64,000 bases of DNA from Candolleomyces eurysporus (GCA_027579435.1 JANBPK010000714.1:38638-102637); one strand, 5' to 3'; shown: positions 12,067-24,960, counted from the stretch's first letter. Numbers and translations are program-made. The notes: a model not told the origin generated them from the sequence alone.

Positions 12067-13461
12067 ATGGCGTCGCACCCAAACCAATCCGAGATCCTCG
12101 AAAAGTTCAGGTCGGACCTTGTCGGTGAGGGTCTCCTGCAGGATGGCGACTCTATTGGCACGGACGATGAAACCTTACTGTTCGTTATCTCATATTTTAC
12201 CTCGTTGCCCCAGCTCAGACGAGACCTTTGTGCAGGAGATTCCTCAAAGCTCGTAAATTTGACCTGCAGCACTCGAAGCAGATGTTCAAAGACTGCTACA
12301 ACTGGAGAAAGAATGTCGAGAACATTGGGATCGACGAACTCTATCGCAAAATTGACCCATTCGATGTGAGTCCAATCTTGCGATCTTTTGAGCCCCCATC
12401 TCACTATCCTGTATCCTAGTTCCCCGAACGCAATGCTATATTTGACTGCTGGCCCATGTGGTTCCATAAAGTCAGCTAACATGCTTTCGTATGCTTCGTA
12501 GATCCGACAACTGAGCATTTTTGCCACAGACCGATAAGCAAGGCCGACCTTTAAATGTCCACTTTTTCGGTGGAATGGACGTTCGAAGGTTATACAAAGT
12601 CTGTACGCCGGAGCGCCATTGGCAGTCATTCCTTGTCAACTGTGAGCTTGTAAGTTTATCACTGCATTCCCTGACGCCTAGCATTTTTCTTTGCCCGAAC
12701 TCTAACGCCTATCATTTATCAGCTCCCGAGAGAGGTACTCCCAGCATGCAGCCGGGCTGCTGGAAAACACATTGGTGGAACATTTGTCATCGTGGATCTC
12801 AAAGGTTTTTCGTAAGTTTTCGTGCCCGTTTCATTCCGCACAGTGCGCAGTCAGACTCAATTGTCTAATTTCATCCATCTCGTTTCAAATTTCGCTCTTT
12901 CCGCGCTGCCGTGCGCCACAAAACCAGATTCAATCAGTTTTGGCAAATGAAGTCACTGGTCCGCAGCGCTTTCCAGGTGTCTCAAGATTACTATCCCGAA
13001 ACGTACGTGTACCATTCGGCCGTCTTCTTCAAAAGGGCTATTCACTAATGTACCGTTGGGCATTGCATCTGTCATTTCACAATCACAGTATGGGCCAGCT
13101 CGCAATCGTCAACGCACCCTCATCATTCACCATGATCTGGGCCATGATCAAACCTTGGATATCCAAAGAAACGGCCGCAAAGGTTGACATCCTAGGAAGC
13201 GATTACGCGAAAGTCCTTCTCGAACTCATTGACGAAGAGAATTTGCCCAGCACCCTCGGAGGCAAGTGCACGTGTGCTGAACACGGTGGATGCCATTTGA
13301 GCGGTGCTGGACCGTGGATGGAGGGTCGTGTAGGCTGGGGTCCCAATGCCCAGGCGAAGCGTCAAGTCGAGCAGCATGCCGAGATTGAGATTCTGAACAG
13401 CAAGCTTGGGGCTTCGAAGCAGATTACGACTACGACTTTGGACATCAAAGTGTCCTCGTGA
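12067..13461 (+). CDS. Sec14/CRAL-TRIO lipid-transfer protein (copy 1)
   Basis: Exons join to give the full Sec14 layout: CRAL-TRIO N-terminal helices ('DETLLRRFLKARKFDLQHS', 'MFKDCYNWRKNV'), then the lipid-binding lobe ('DKQGRPLNVHFFGGMDVRR', 'GGTFVIVDLKGFSLSQFWQM', 'FQVSQDYYPETMGQLAIVNA', 'PSSFTMIWAMIKPWISKETAAKV', 'LLELIDEENLPSTLGGKCTC'). These are the gate helix and the floor of the pocket that holds phosphatidylinositol or phosphatidylcholine. Such proteins exchange phospholipids and stimulate PI 4-phosphate synthesis at Golgi and endosomes. A Cys-rich stretch (CTCAEHGGCHLSGAGPWMEG) follows the pocket, as in many fungal Sec14 members, then a Gln/Lys-rich tail. A second, only distantly similar Sec14 gene lies at 59444-60782. 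Confidence 0.93.
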
Positions 13462-13940
13462 TGATACCCCGTGCTTGGGGAAAAGGATTCGGGGAAGATG
13501 CTAGAAGATGTCGAACCAGAATCGTTTGAACTCTGCTGCGAGGAAGGGTGGTCGTGGCTTGGCGATTTTTCCGATGAGATTCCGGGTTTTCAAAGCTTCA
13601 AGTTCAAACTGGGGGTGTCCAAGACCCATCACGTCTGTCAAGAACCAAGGGGTAGATTTAGACTTTGGCCAACCAACCGAAATATGGGGGACATGAACAT
13701 CTTCCGAGGGCCGATGAGTCATTTATTTATCGAGCAAGGATTCACAGTTTGCTTGGGAGGGGGAATAGATTCCTGACGGACACGCCAAGAGCGTGTCGAA
13801 GGGCCGAGACGTGTGAATAAGTTATGTATAGTATCAGTGCAAATGTACATCAGATAGCAAGACGCGACGGAATAGCATGGGCAATGTTTGACAACTGAGA
13901 AACAAAGAAAAAAGCAAGGGAAAAATCTAACAGAGTCCAA
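13462..13940. other. Convergent intergenic region between Sec14 and RAD50
   Basis: Three-prime flanks of two convergent genes. Open frames on both strands here have no recognisable features and I treat the stretch as untranslated. Confidence 0.45.
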
Positions 13941-16900
13941 TCACCTAAAGCGTTGTCGCTCGATGACAGACTTTTGTCTAGCATCCCGGGAAACACGCCT
14001 GTGGAAAGATTACGATTAAGGCGACTGCAGGTACAATGTGCAGGACAACGTACCAGTAATACTCCATAACATCAGCCTGACCCAGTTTCCGTAAGAAACC
14101 TTCGTCGTGAGTGATAATGATGAGCTGGAAGTTCGAGTGCGACTTTCGTTCGTTGATAATACTGAAACGACTTCATTAGCACTATAGAAGGAAAAGACCA
14201 AAAAANCCACCTACTCGACAAGACTCTCAGCGAGGGCATCAATATTCTCAGTATCAAGCGCATTAGTCGGCTCATCCAAGGCAAGAATACCACAGTTCTG
14301 TCCGAAGGAGTCTGACAGTGCCAACCGAATGATGATGGACGCCAACATCTTTTGCCCAGCAGAGCATCGACCACGCATGTCCATCTCGACTTGGTCTTTC
14401 GTCATGACCACCTAGCAGGAAACACATTTCAATACGACATCGAACAGTCAGGACTGGAGAGATGAAACTGACCCTGTAGTTGTAAGACCGCTTTGAAGCA
14501 CCACCCTCGACGTCGGATTTGATCTTGATACCGTCAATGTCAGTGCCTTGGTACGTCTTATTCCAGAGATGCTTCATCGTATCGTTAACTTCCTCCATCT
14601 TGAGACCGTGGTATTTCATGATGGCGCTATCCAACAGTCAGTCTATAGCGCATCCTCAATGCGCCTGGAGGAAACTCACTTGTCCAGAGCCTTTGCATAC
14701 TTCTCCAGGTCGTTGTTCGCCATGTCAGACACCTAGAGAAAGAGTAAATTAGTCATACCGGGGAGTGAAACCCATGTAAATGGTCCATACCTTGACTCTG
14801 ATCAGCTGCTCGGTATAGTTCTTGTTGGTATCCTTGAACTCCTTCAAGTCGCCCTCCAAATCCTTGAGCTGCGTGCGCATGGAGCTGAGCTCACCAGCCA
14901 GGAGGGTATACTACAAACTTCATGAGATCACGAAAGCAAATGCGCATTAAACGTGGACGTACACCCTCCTTCAACCGGTTCTCCTCACCATGTCTCTTCG
15001 CCCATTGAGTCTCAAAGTTCCTCTTGGCTCTAGCAGCCTCCTCAACATCGAATTGATCGATCTTTGCCTGAATCTCGACGATTTCTTTCTGCAGTTTTCG
15101 AACGCGGAGGTTCTCCCGGAGGTTGGTGTTCGACGCGCCGGATTCGCTGATTTCTCGCTCGATGGCCTTGACTTTGTCTCGGCAGTCTTCAAGCGTCTTT
15201 TCAGTTGCTCCGAGCTCTTCTTCGCATTGTCGAATCTTGAGCACGCATTCGTCCAGGTCTCTGGATTTTCTTTCCTTGACATATCTACATTGTAACAGCG
15301 AGTGTCAGTATTCAGTATTGGGAAGGTAGGATAGATGACTACCTTTCGATAGCCTTGTTCATATTCTGAAGTTTGTCAACGCTCATGTTGAGATCTTGAA
15401 GATGGCTTTGGCACTGGTTGATCTTGGCATTGAAGTCATCCTCGTGCTGCTGCAATTCATTCTCCAAGATCTGGATGGGGCCTTGAGCGTCTCCAATCTT
15501 CGTGTCCAATTCCTGTCGGCCAGTCTCAGTATCAAGGATCTCAAATGAAAGAGAGGTTGCTGAAAGCACACACCTTGATCTGAGCAGACAGAGATGTAAC
15601 CTCCTTTTTCGCTTGCTCCAACCTCTCCGAGGTCGCATTCATCTCGTTCGACTTGCTCAGCAATTTCTGCTCTTCCAACTCGAGCTGATGGCATTTCGAC
15701 TCGAACGAACGGAGAGCGTTTTGCAGTCGATCTCTATCCGCCAAGACACTTTGCCTCTCCTTTTCAATTGCCCGACTAAAAAAGCCATGATCAGAACCAG
15801 CGTCGACCAAGAGAAATAAGAAGACGCGGCGACATACATTTCCATAGAGATCTTGTTCAATTCGTTCTGAACATCGGCCACAGTCTTCGTACTTCCTGTC
15901 GTCGACAGCTCCGTCTCAAGGTCGCTAATCTCGCTCTCCGTCTTCTCGATCGATTTCCTCAAGGTGGTGAGTGTTCCTACTTGCTGCTTAAGACTCAGAG
16001 TCGACTTGACCAGCTGCTTGAGTTCGTCGAGTTTATCTGCCAGCTGTTGTGCATCGTCAGCTTACCTGCAGACGCGAGTAGAAAAAAGGGTAAGTGGAGA
16101 TATGAAATTGGCTTACTTCCTCTGCTTGAGACACAAGCTTAGGGCGCTGTTCCTCTTTCTCGGCCAGCTCAGCTTTCAGCGCAGGAATCTCCTTATTGAT
16201 CAATTGATCTCGCGCAACGTCGTTAGGCCTGAGAGAGGTCAACCAGTCAGCTTGATTTTGCCACTCCTCGATCTCCTTCTTGATCGCTTCAGGGTCTTTA
16301 GTTTGTTTCTTCATCAGGTTGGTGACCTATATTCGACATCAAATTAGAGTCAGAAGGCCGTACAACAAATGATGGGTATATTGAAGATCCAAAGGAATGA
16401 AGGAAAGACGTACGTATTTCTCAAACTCTGGGAGTTCGTCATCGTCGAGAGAACGATTGCAGCCCAAGCACGTCTTTTTNCTGCTTCCCAGTTTTGAGAA
16501 TAGCGGTGTAGACGCTTGACGAGCCGAGCGAGCTATTTTGCTGACTTTATACATATAAATATCGTCAGTGACAAGGACTCTCGTATTACCACTATTATAT
16601 ATCACTTACTTTTTCAAGCTCTCCAATTCAGTCGTTGATTCCTTGATAGCATCCTCAAGCTTCGTAAACCCATCACCATCCGCCCCTCCAATGGCATCCC
16701 GGATTTTACCCTCGTGCTCTGAAGGAATTGAGCTTGAGCTGAGTGTGAAGGAGGCGAAGCACGAAATGCGAACCTTTGACCTCGCGCTGCTTTGCAGAGA
16801 TCTGCGTCTTCAGGTTATTAATAGCCGCTTCCAAGCTATGGAGGGAAGAGTTGGCCGCCGTAGCGTCACGGTCCGCCTCTTCCTGCTCATCTTCCTTGGT

Positions 16901-19111
16901 ACTAGAAGGGCATGTCTCTGTCAGATTAGATGTTGGGAGGGTCAAGTCTAGATTATCATACCGCAGAAGAGTATCGATTTCCTCCTCAATTGAATCAGGC
17001 TTCGGCTGGCGACCGGCCAGTTCTTCGAACTTGAAGGAGATCGTTTTTATCCTATACCGCGATGGATAAGAAAAGTAATCAAAAGAGAAGATGAGGGATG
17101 CCAAGAGACCATCACATACGTTGACTGTATCTCCTGCGTCTTCGTCTTCACCTCCGTCCTCTTGAGGTTCAAGTTCGCTCTCGACTCAGCTTGCATGTTC
17201 AGCATCTGGTTCTCTTTCAACAGCGCCTCTCTGTCTTCCTCGAGCTTCCGCGACTGCTCAGTCTTTTCTTGGAGCTGCTCGTCGAAATTCTTGGAGGCAA
17301 TGTCTTTCTTGAATTTCTCAACGCGGTTCCTTTTCTCCTCTAGCTCCTCTTGCGTAGATTGAAGCTCGGAACGAAGCGTAGTCTGCCCTTCGAGCTCTCG
17401 GTCAAACCTACGGATTGAATTTTGGCGCTCTTGCTGTAAGAGAACAAGTCAATTTTAGGAGTCACGGCAAAGGGGATGATCTGTACCAAGGTATCACGGT
17501 ACGTTTGCCTTTGAGTTTTGTACTTTTGAGACTCATTCTCCAGTTTGCGGACCTTGGCGTTGTACTCTTCTCGTTTCTCCTTCAAATCTCCCTGGGATAG
17601 GGATCAAGATACCGTTCGCGGAAAAAAGCGAAGGGATACGCTACCTGAAGCTTCTCGAATTCAGTCCTGTGTCTTCGCTGAATCTCAACGATGCGGGACA
17701 TGAACTCGACAACTTGGTCCCGTTCCAGACTCTGGCTTCCGGCAACATGCATGCTATGTTGCTTGCTTATATCACGGATGGTTTGTTCTCGCTCGTTGAT
17801 CCGTTGGCGTTGTTGCTATAGACGCCTCGTTAGCACACTACAGAGTGCCAGATTGGAGTTATGCTTTACCTCTGCTTCGGCGGACAACTGTCCTTTGGCT
17901 GACAGCAGGTCACTGAGTTGGTCTCGGAAGCCAGCAATTTCGTCTTCTATGTCCTGCTTTCTCCTCTCCTCCCGACGCAGAGTCTGTTTCTGCGCCTCGA
18001 TGAATTGGTCAAACTGGTCCAGTCGTGCCTTCAGCTCCTCATCCGTTTCTATGATTTCCCAGTTAGACAAACTACCGCACTGCCTAGACAAGAGAGCGAC
18101 GCTTACCAGGGAGTTCTTCAAAGTTGCCATCCCGCGCTTCCTGAAGGTCTCTTTGAAGCCTGGTCTTCATCTGCTCGAGATTCTCCACGTCCTTGTAGAT
18201 TTCTCTGAACTTGCTGTTGTATTCGTAGAACTTGCGATTCTCCTCTGCAACGCGATCAAACTCCTCTTTCGAGGTGTCATATTCCACTTCCTTTGCAGCG
18301 ATATTAGCTGTGGCGTCCTTGATACGGCCCCTGAGTTTGTCGAGGTGCTGTTTCTCTCGGGATAGACCGAGGAGACGCTCCTTTTCTGCTTTTAGGTCCG
18401 CAACACGTTCCTTGCGAAGGGTTTTGATATTGTCCAGAGCTTTAGTGTACCTATATTCGGTGTTAGTGCGGTGCTTGAGAAAGGATGGTATTGGTTACCT
18501 TGTAGCTTCGAAGATGTCGTCAAATTTCTTTTTGAGAATGGACGGCTCGGCAAGAGGCCAGTAGGAGTCCTCCTGGTGACAGAAAATGACATTCTCAAGG
18601 ACGGCTTTAGAGACTCCGAGTAGTTGAGGTATCTCGGCATCCATTTCAGCACATTTGGTAGAAATGACACCTCTCTGTCGTCTATTAGCTGAGAGACCGA
18701 TTGTTGACAATTGCTCAAACTCACCTTTCCGCCCTGCTCTGCATTGCTATCCGCCAAGGCAAGGATGCTCTCCAACGTCTTCATAGTCAGACCAGCCGTC
18801 TTCTTGACCGTAACACTCAGATTTCGCACAGCCAACATCCTTGTCCCGTTTGCTGCGTGGAACCGCAGCTTGACTTGCGCTTTCACCTCCTTCTCATTGG
18901 CCATTTTGGGGTCATGGACAAAGGCACCACCTCTCGTATTAGGGGGCTGCTCTCCCGTCGTCGCGTACTTTAGACATTCGATGATAGTCGTCTTTCCGCT
19001 ACCGTTATGGCCAACGATGACGGTCACAGGGGAGAAGAATTCAATGACGGATATTTGCTTGTCGTCGAAGGAACGAATACCACGGATTGCGAGCTTGTTC
19101 AGGTGTGCCAT
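13941..19111 (-). CDS. RAD50: DNA double-strand break repair ATPase Rad50
   Basis: A long minus-strand gene with many small introns, coding for roughly 1300 residues. N-terminal ATPase half: '[11 protein letters not shown]' and Walker A GHNGSGKT near residue 35, then '[16 protein letters not shown]' (Q-loop region) near 150. Long coiled coil from about 200 to 1050 ('[18 protein letters not shown]', '[18 protein letters not shown]'). Zinc hook CLGC, seen at about 16465 with the following residues [16 protein letters not shown], where two Rad50 arms dimerise by shared zinc. C-terminal half: ABC signature [18 protein letters not shown], Walker B ILALDEP, H-loop '[11 protein letters not shown]'. 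Rad50 works with Mre11 and Nbs1/Xrs2 in end tethering, resection, telomere upkeep and checkpoint signalling. The D-loop reads PTNALD instead of the familiar PTTNLD. Diverges from the F-box gene at 19466 over a 354-base spacer. Confidence 0.97.
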
Positions 19112-19465
19112 GGTGGATAATGGCGGCTGCTAACCGTACCTGAGGGCTATATACCCCTGGATGGGAGGCAGCTGGGGGAGTCAGAGTCTGACGACCACTG
19201 ACAGCGACGACACTGAGCTAAATGACGGCGCCGAACGCGACTGTGACTCGGGAAACACGAACTGTCACAAATTTGTCATTGTCACTTGTCACACCCGTGT
19301 TGCACAGCAGGCGACGTCAACGCGTCACCGACTCACCCACAGTCACTGCAGGGTCCTCGGTTCCTGCCATGTTGTAATCTCTATATATCTATCTCAAGGA
19401 CTCGCACAAGACGAGCTCCCCCTCCCGTTAACCTCCTTCAGTCACAAAAAATCATTATCGGTACG
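19112..19465. promoter_or_regulatory. Divergent promoter RAD50 / F-box gene
   Basis: A 354-base spacer between two divergent start codons. It contains repeated GTCAC/TGTCAC words (several copies between 19260 and 19330) and a TATATAT element at about 19382-19388, some 80 bases ahead of the F-box ATG. Function of the GTCAC words is unknown. Confidence 0.45.
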
Positions 19466-20726
19466 ATGCAAGCCGCTATTGTTCATTTGGCTCCTCAGTT
19501 GCTAACCCTTGATACCTCCAGCATGGCTGAATTCCCGGTGGACCTTATACCGTCTGTCTTAGGCGAGATCTACTACAGCTACAAAAGTAGTGGAGTGCAG
19601 GACGAAACTCCCGACTACGAGACCCTTCTCTCCTGTTGCCTTGTCAACTCCACTTGGAACCGGCCTGCCCAAGCATTGCTATTCAGCTCGGTTAACGTGA
19701 ACCGCTCATTTTTGGAGACCTTCTTCCAGGGACCGGAAGGCCAAACACATTCCCTCCTTCAAAACATTCGAATTATCGAGATATCTTTGCCCAAGCTCGG
19801 CATAACAGAGGATGAATTCGGCGATGCGATTCTCAATGCTTTGACCCATTGCCACTCGCTATACGAGCTCAGGACCCATTCGCCTGGTTCGAGTTCCTTC
19901 TCCGACTCCTTCATTCTTAGATTACGCCAGCTTGCTCAATCTCGGACCCTCCCCCTCCGCTCGCTTCGAATTAACCAATTCGGCGTCCAGTCTTTACGGT
20001 TGCACCAACTGATGTCCGTACTGAACACCCTCGAATTCCTTTGGATCGGCTCAGAGACTGCACGCCATCCCATCCCGGGTCATGCCTGCAATGCCCGTCT
20101 ATACGAACTCCGTCTCACACGTAACCCCCCCCTCCCGAAACCTTTCGGTGGCTCCTCAGCTCCTCCCTCGAGTCTCTCAGGATACTGGAGCTGCGCGATG
20201 CAATCGGATTAGAGATCAAAGAAATCCTGGCCCCCTTCTGCCCCAACATCCGGTCATTGCGCCTGATGACATTCAACCATATCTCTGTCGGCCTCCTCAG
20301 ACTGTGCACCAACCTCGAAGAGCTGATCTTGCTGAATATACCCGGCTTGTTCACGTTCCCCCCCTTACCCCCCTCGTTTTACCATCTCTCCATCTTCAAC
20401 GTCACCGTGGTGCCGGAGTTTACCAGTTTGAAGACGGTGATCAATGTGGTGAAGAAGTATCCGAATTTGAGGTCACTTTATTGCAATGCGAAGACGAGGA
20501 CTATCTCGGATTACCCGGAACTTGAAGAGGCGTGTAGGAAGCACAACGTGCTGCTTGATACCGAAGCGTTCAACCTGAATCTATGGCCGGTAAGCACGTC
20601 TCCATGTTTTGTTTGTCCGTTCGACATCACTAACTGCTTCGGCGAATGATACAGGTCGATCCTTGCGTAAAGGTTTCCGTTTTCCCTCGTATTCATACAG
20701 TATCGAACTATAGTTTGATGACCTAG
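19466..20726 (+). CDS. F-box/leucine-rich-repeat protein with a frame break at a C8 run
   Basis: N-terminus 'FPVDLIPSVLGEIYYS' followed by 'LLSCCLVNSTWNRPAQALLFSSV' is the F-box-like pattern common in Agaricomycetes. Leu-rich repeats follow ('LRSLRINQFGVQSLRL', 'LNTLEFLWIG', 'LYELRLTRNPP'). The frame then changes: after the run of eight C at 20125-20132 the family-like sequence continues in another frame ('LESLRILELRDAIG', 'IRSLRLMTFNH', 'LCTNLEELILLNIPGL', 'YPNLRSLYCNAKTRTIS'). A run one base longer would keep one frame, so a homopolymer undercall is the simplest reading; a true frameshifted pseudogene is the alternative. The last exon probably starts at 20656 after a short intron (20590-20655) and stops at 20726; without splicing the frame stops at 20649. 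Substrate adaptor role in SCF ligases inferred. Confidence 0.75.
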
Positions 20727-21161
20727 TGCGTAAGAATAGACAAATGGACAAAATATATTGTACTACTAGCGTAAACCGAATGTAACTTATTGATAACTGC
20801 CCAACACTGCGTCCAAATTCCAATTGGCCGACCAGTCAGTGACCAAGAATCAACTTGAAGATACTCGGGCAGACATACCACAGGTTTACCTCACCTGGTG
20901 GCCAAGATAGGGCAAAGAGATGTGATCAGCGTCGATCTCCTGCTTCTCTTTCTCCGTAGAGAAGTTTGGGACCATTCATTCGTCGCCTTCTGTCTCCCAG
21001 ATCATCGATCAAGTAAGCGCCCACGGTCCGGATCGACCGCGTAGCGCAGGTTTGGTCCAGTGTCCCATGCCAAACAATGCGGCGTCAGCGAATTTTTGAT
21101 CGCGTTCCGGACGACAACTCCAGCGCCGTGCTGAGCTCGCGTACTTACCTCCTGCACTACC
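20727..21161. other. Intergenic, promoter of uL29m gene
   Basis: About 435 bases with no supportable gene; promoter and 3' region of the flanking plus-strand genes. Confidence 0.45.
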
Positions 21162-22290
21162 ATGCTCTCTCTTGCTCGGTGCAGCTCTAAGCGCACCACG
21201 TTACTCAGGTCTTTCTCGTCGACACAGAGAAGAGGCTTTGCGCAAGCGACGAACGAGCCTATAGCTGCTGAAGCGCGACAACTCACGGATGCCAGCAATA
21301 CCGCGGATGGTTCGTGGAAGAAGGGCAAGGTGTCTGTGAGGGAGGACCATGGGCTGTGGGGCTTCTTCAGGAGGAAGGCGGATAGCAGCTTGAAGGGAGA
21401 GGATGCGTACGAGACTGTCGAAGCTCCTAGGAAGGAGATTAGTGGTGAGTTGTTAGCTTCTTTCGTTCTTCGTTCTGCTCCCCTTTAGTTCTCTCTCCTT
21501 CCTTGCGTCGCTCGATGTAATGGTGATGGCTAACTCTGTGTCAAATTGCGCTTCACAGGTCGTGCATGGAGAGCTTCGGAGTTGCGGTTAAAGAGTTTCA
21601 AGGACTTGCATACCTTGTGGTATATCACCCTCCGGGAACGAAACCTTTTGGTTACGCAAAAGGAGGAAGCGCGGAGGGCTGGAATCACGATTCCTCTTCA
21701 AACGCACTCGGCTATGGCTGGACACGTACGTTTCCGCTTGCATTCTTTCTCCCGAAACCTCTATACTTAACCTATATTCCTCGTTGACTTCCTTACAGTG
21801 CCGAAAAACCATGGCCCGGATTAAGGCCGTCATGAATGAACGCCGCATCGCGTACGAGGGCGCCGTCAAGCTCGTCGCTGAGCACCAAGAAGTTGTCCAA
21901 GATAGGCACCTCTTGAAGCTGCAACGCGCTGCTTACATCAAGGCTCACGAGAAGCTTTACGTCTTCCAAACGAAGGGAAGGAAATTGGTGCGAGAGCGTA
22001 GGAAGCAGCTCTTGAAAGTCAAGGAGGAATTGGCCGCTGAGGGTGTTCTCCCTGCCGCCAGCGCCAGCGATGCCGGTGCTACCNCTGCTGAAGCTGAGGC
22101 TACGCCNGAACCCGTCAAGGAAGAGCCCGTTGCCGCAGCTCCTTCAGAGCCTACACCTGCTGCTCCTTCCACACCGCCTGCGCAGGAAGCTTCTGCCATT
22201 CCAACGGGAACTTCGCCTCAGACTGCTGCTGATACTGCTGCTGCTGGATTGTTTGGCGGACCTGTTCAGTCGCAGGTTCAAAAGAAATAG
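21162..22290 (+). CDS. MRPL47: Mitochondrial large-subunit ribosomal protein uL29m (MRP-L47 family)
   Basis: Three exons. The N-terminus ([20 protein letters not shown]) is a basic, Ser/Arg-rich mitochondrial presequence. The MRP-L47 core starts in exon 2: '[20 protein letters not shown]' and '[20 protein letters not shown]', the diagnostic uL29m block, followed by '[20 protein letters not shown]' in exon 3. The protein sits near the polypeptide exit tunnel of the mitochondrial ribosome. The C-terminal 90 residues are an Ala/Pro/Glu-rich low-complexity tail that ends QSQVQKK, longer than in yeast Mrpl4; two N bases fall inside it without changing frame. Confidence 0.93.
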
Positions 22291-22773
22291 ACACGTTAGC
22301 TCTATTGCATCATATTCATATCCTACATAATAATGCATAGATATAAGTTACTGCACGGTTCCGACAAAATTCAGGCATTGACGGGAAGGGACAAGGAACT
22401 AAAAGTGCCGTAAAGGCCGATGTTTGGTCACCATATGGCAGCCAAACAAAGGAACTCGGCCGTATTTGGCTATGTGTTGTTCAACGCGGGCAATGGTTGC
22501 TATCAACGAGCGCTATTGTTCGGAGAAGCGATGACAGAGTACAATGACCCCACATTGACGTCCAAACTACCCTCTGAGAAACTAGATATAAGTGAGATTC
22601 TTTTATTGCACATTCCGTCGCTTTTTGTCAGCTTTACATCTTTTTCCTCTTCACCTTTTCGTCCCCGGCGCCTTGAAGGCTGTTAAAGGACTTTTCTTCT
22701 TCTTCTTCCTCCTTCCGTCTCGACGACATTTAATCTATCTAAATCATCTTTAACTGACACTAACGACTTCGAC
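22291..22773. other. Intergenic, promoter of GH71 gene
   Basis: No gene supported. The last 100 bases before the ATG at 22774 are strongly CT-rich (ttcttcttcttcct type tract near 22695-22715), a common feature of highly expressed basidiomycete promoters. Confidence 0.45.
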
Positions 22774-24960
22774 ATGCAAAGCCTTGCTCTCGCTCTCTAC
22801 TCCCTCGCAGTCTTTACCGGGCTCGTTAACGCCCTTGCAATTCCCATCCGACGCATCAGTATCCCGACCTCCGAACGGCCTGTAATTTCTGTCGGAAAGC
22901 GCCATTATGAAGCACGACAAGAAAGCTCTACGACTTCGACTTCCATAATTTTTGAACCGTCTGGATTTGTGGTCACTCTTCGACCCAAACCCACGGAAAC
23001 AGCATCGACTACCACGACTTCGACGACCTCTTCTTCTACGTCTGTATCTACTACGACCTCTTCTACCTCGATCTCTACGACTACCTCCTCAAGCGCTACC
23101 AGCACCACCTCGACTTCGACTTCGACGACTTCAACCTCATCTCAACAACCCCAACAGACTCCTCCGGCCGATGGCTCGAAGAAATGGGTCGTAGCTCACC
23201 ACATGGTCGGGAATACCTTCCCATACAAGAAGGAAGACTGGCTCGAAGATGTTAAGCTTGCCCATGAATCCGGTATTGATGGGTTCGCTTTGAACACTGG
23301 TCGAGATGAATGGGAGCCTGATCGTATTGCTGATGCGTAAGTCTCTCCAATCAACTCACCGTTTTATGGCTGGAAGTTCTAATGTGGATACGTGATACAG
23401 GTATCAAGCTGCTCTCGAGTCGAAGCTTGACTTCAAGCTCTTTTTGTCTTTGGATATGGCGTATGTCCCTTCTCCTCCCTCTTCCCAACGAGCCCGTCTT
23501 AACCTTAACTCTGATTTATACAGTTCCCTTCCGTGCAACTCTGCCGAAAATGCCCAATACCTCCGCAAACTCGTCCTAGCCCATGTCGACCACCCTAACC
23601 AACTTAAATACGACAACAGGGCTTTCGTCTCCACTTTTGCTGGAGAGAACTGCCAGTTCGGACAAAGCGGCGTTGAAGATGCGTGGAAGACGCAGTTTAC
23701 TCAGCATCCTGAGTTGCAAGGCAAAATCTACTTTGTACCTTCATTCTTTATCGACCCCGCTAGGTTTGGGTCGTTCAACGGAGTCATGGATGGTGATTTC
23801 AACGTACGTGTGCAACCGTTATCTCAGCTTTCATATCGCTTATGTTTTTTATGACCGCAGTGGAACTCTGGCTGGCCAATTAAAGTTACCACAAACTTCG
23901 CCAAAGACCTCTTGAACGAGGTAGCAAACCGCGTCAAGGAAGAAAGCCAGAGGGGCGGTCTCTTGAGGAAACCCCTCAACCAGGTCCTTTCCACTGCAAG
24001 TGCTGGAGGCGATTCGGCCGAAGCCGAGCTACAAGAAGCCCTGAGCAAATTCATCGGATCGACCGATACCGATACTGAGCACCTTAACGCTTTGAAGGCC
24101 CTCTCAGCATCTCTTGGGAAGCGAGACGGGGAAGAGGTTAAGCCTATCTATATGGCTGCTGTCTCTCCGTGGTTCTTTACCCACTATGGAGCTAATTCCT
24201 TCAACAAGAACGTGAGTTACCTTTTGGTTTTTCTCTTCACTTTCAAGGGTCGCATACTCACTCGTTGTTGTGCAGTTCATTTTCTTGTCCGACCAGCACC
24301 TCTATTCCAAACGCTGGGAGTCTATCATCAACTCTCGAGACCAACTTGACATCGTCCAGGTTTTGACCTGGAACGATTACGGCGAGTCTCACTACATTGG
24401 ACCCATTAAGGGCGACCAACCTGATAGTGAGTCTTGGACCGACGGCATGGACCATACTGGTGAGTCTTCCCTTCATCGCTTTCACCCTGTATTGTTTCTA
24501 ACATGCTTTATGCGATCCTTTAGCATGGCTCGGCTTGACCAAATACTACGCTACCGCTTTCAAAACCGGGCAGTTCCCCACCATCGAGAAGGACCAAATC
24601 TACATGTGGTCACGACCTCACTCCGCCACCGCCCAAAGCCCCGACCCCGTCCCACAACCTACCAACTTTGAACTGACCGAAGACGCCGTCTGGGCAGTCG
24701 TCCTCACAACCGCGCCCGCCAAAGTCACGCTATCTACCTCAAACAGCCCCGACTCGAATTCCCAAAAGACGTTCGACGTACCGGCCGGTGTATCCAAACT
24801 CTCGATCCCCATCACCCCTGGAGGGATCATGAAGGGTGTTATCGAGAGAGACGGAAAGGTCGTCGTCGAGTTGGCTCCTACACCGGAACAGTTTACGTTC
24901 CAGGGCAGCCCGAAGAACTATAATTTTAATGCGTTCGTTGCGAGCGCTGTGGCGAACTAA
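22774..24960 (+). CDS. Secreted glycoside hydrolase family 71 alpha-1,3-glucanase (mutanase)
   Basis: Signal peptide MQSLALALYSLAVFTGLVNA, then a short pro-region and a Ser/Thr-only linker of about 55 residues (roughly residues 75-130), then the GH71 catalytic domain starting 'KWVVAHHMVGNTFPYKKEDW' with 'LAHESGIDGFALNTG', 'DFKLFLSLDMA', 'AFVSTFAGENCQFG', 'IYFVPSFFIDPARFG', 'MAAVSPWFFTHYGANSFNKN', 'LDIVQVLTWNDYGESHYIGP' and 'AWLGLTKYYATAFKTG'. A C-terminal beta-domain follows (about the last 130 residues). GH71 enzymes cleave alpha-1,3-glucan, a component of fungal walls; in the producer they serve cell separation, autolysis or attack on other fungi. About six exons, all with short introns. 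The Ser/Thr linker lies at the N-terminal side and is expected to be O-mannosylated. Confidence 0.95.

Noticed and set aside
22980..23150. Mucin-like separate gene or CRISPR-like repeat
   Set aside because: The ACGACTTCG/TCTACG-type repeats encode the Ser/Thr linker of the GH71 enzyme in frame; no spacer pattern.
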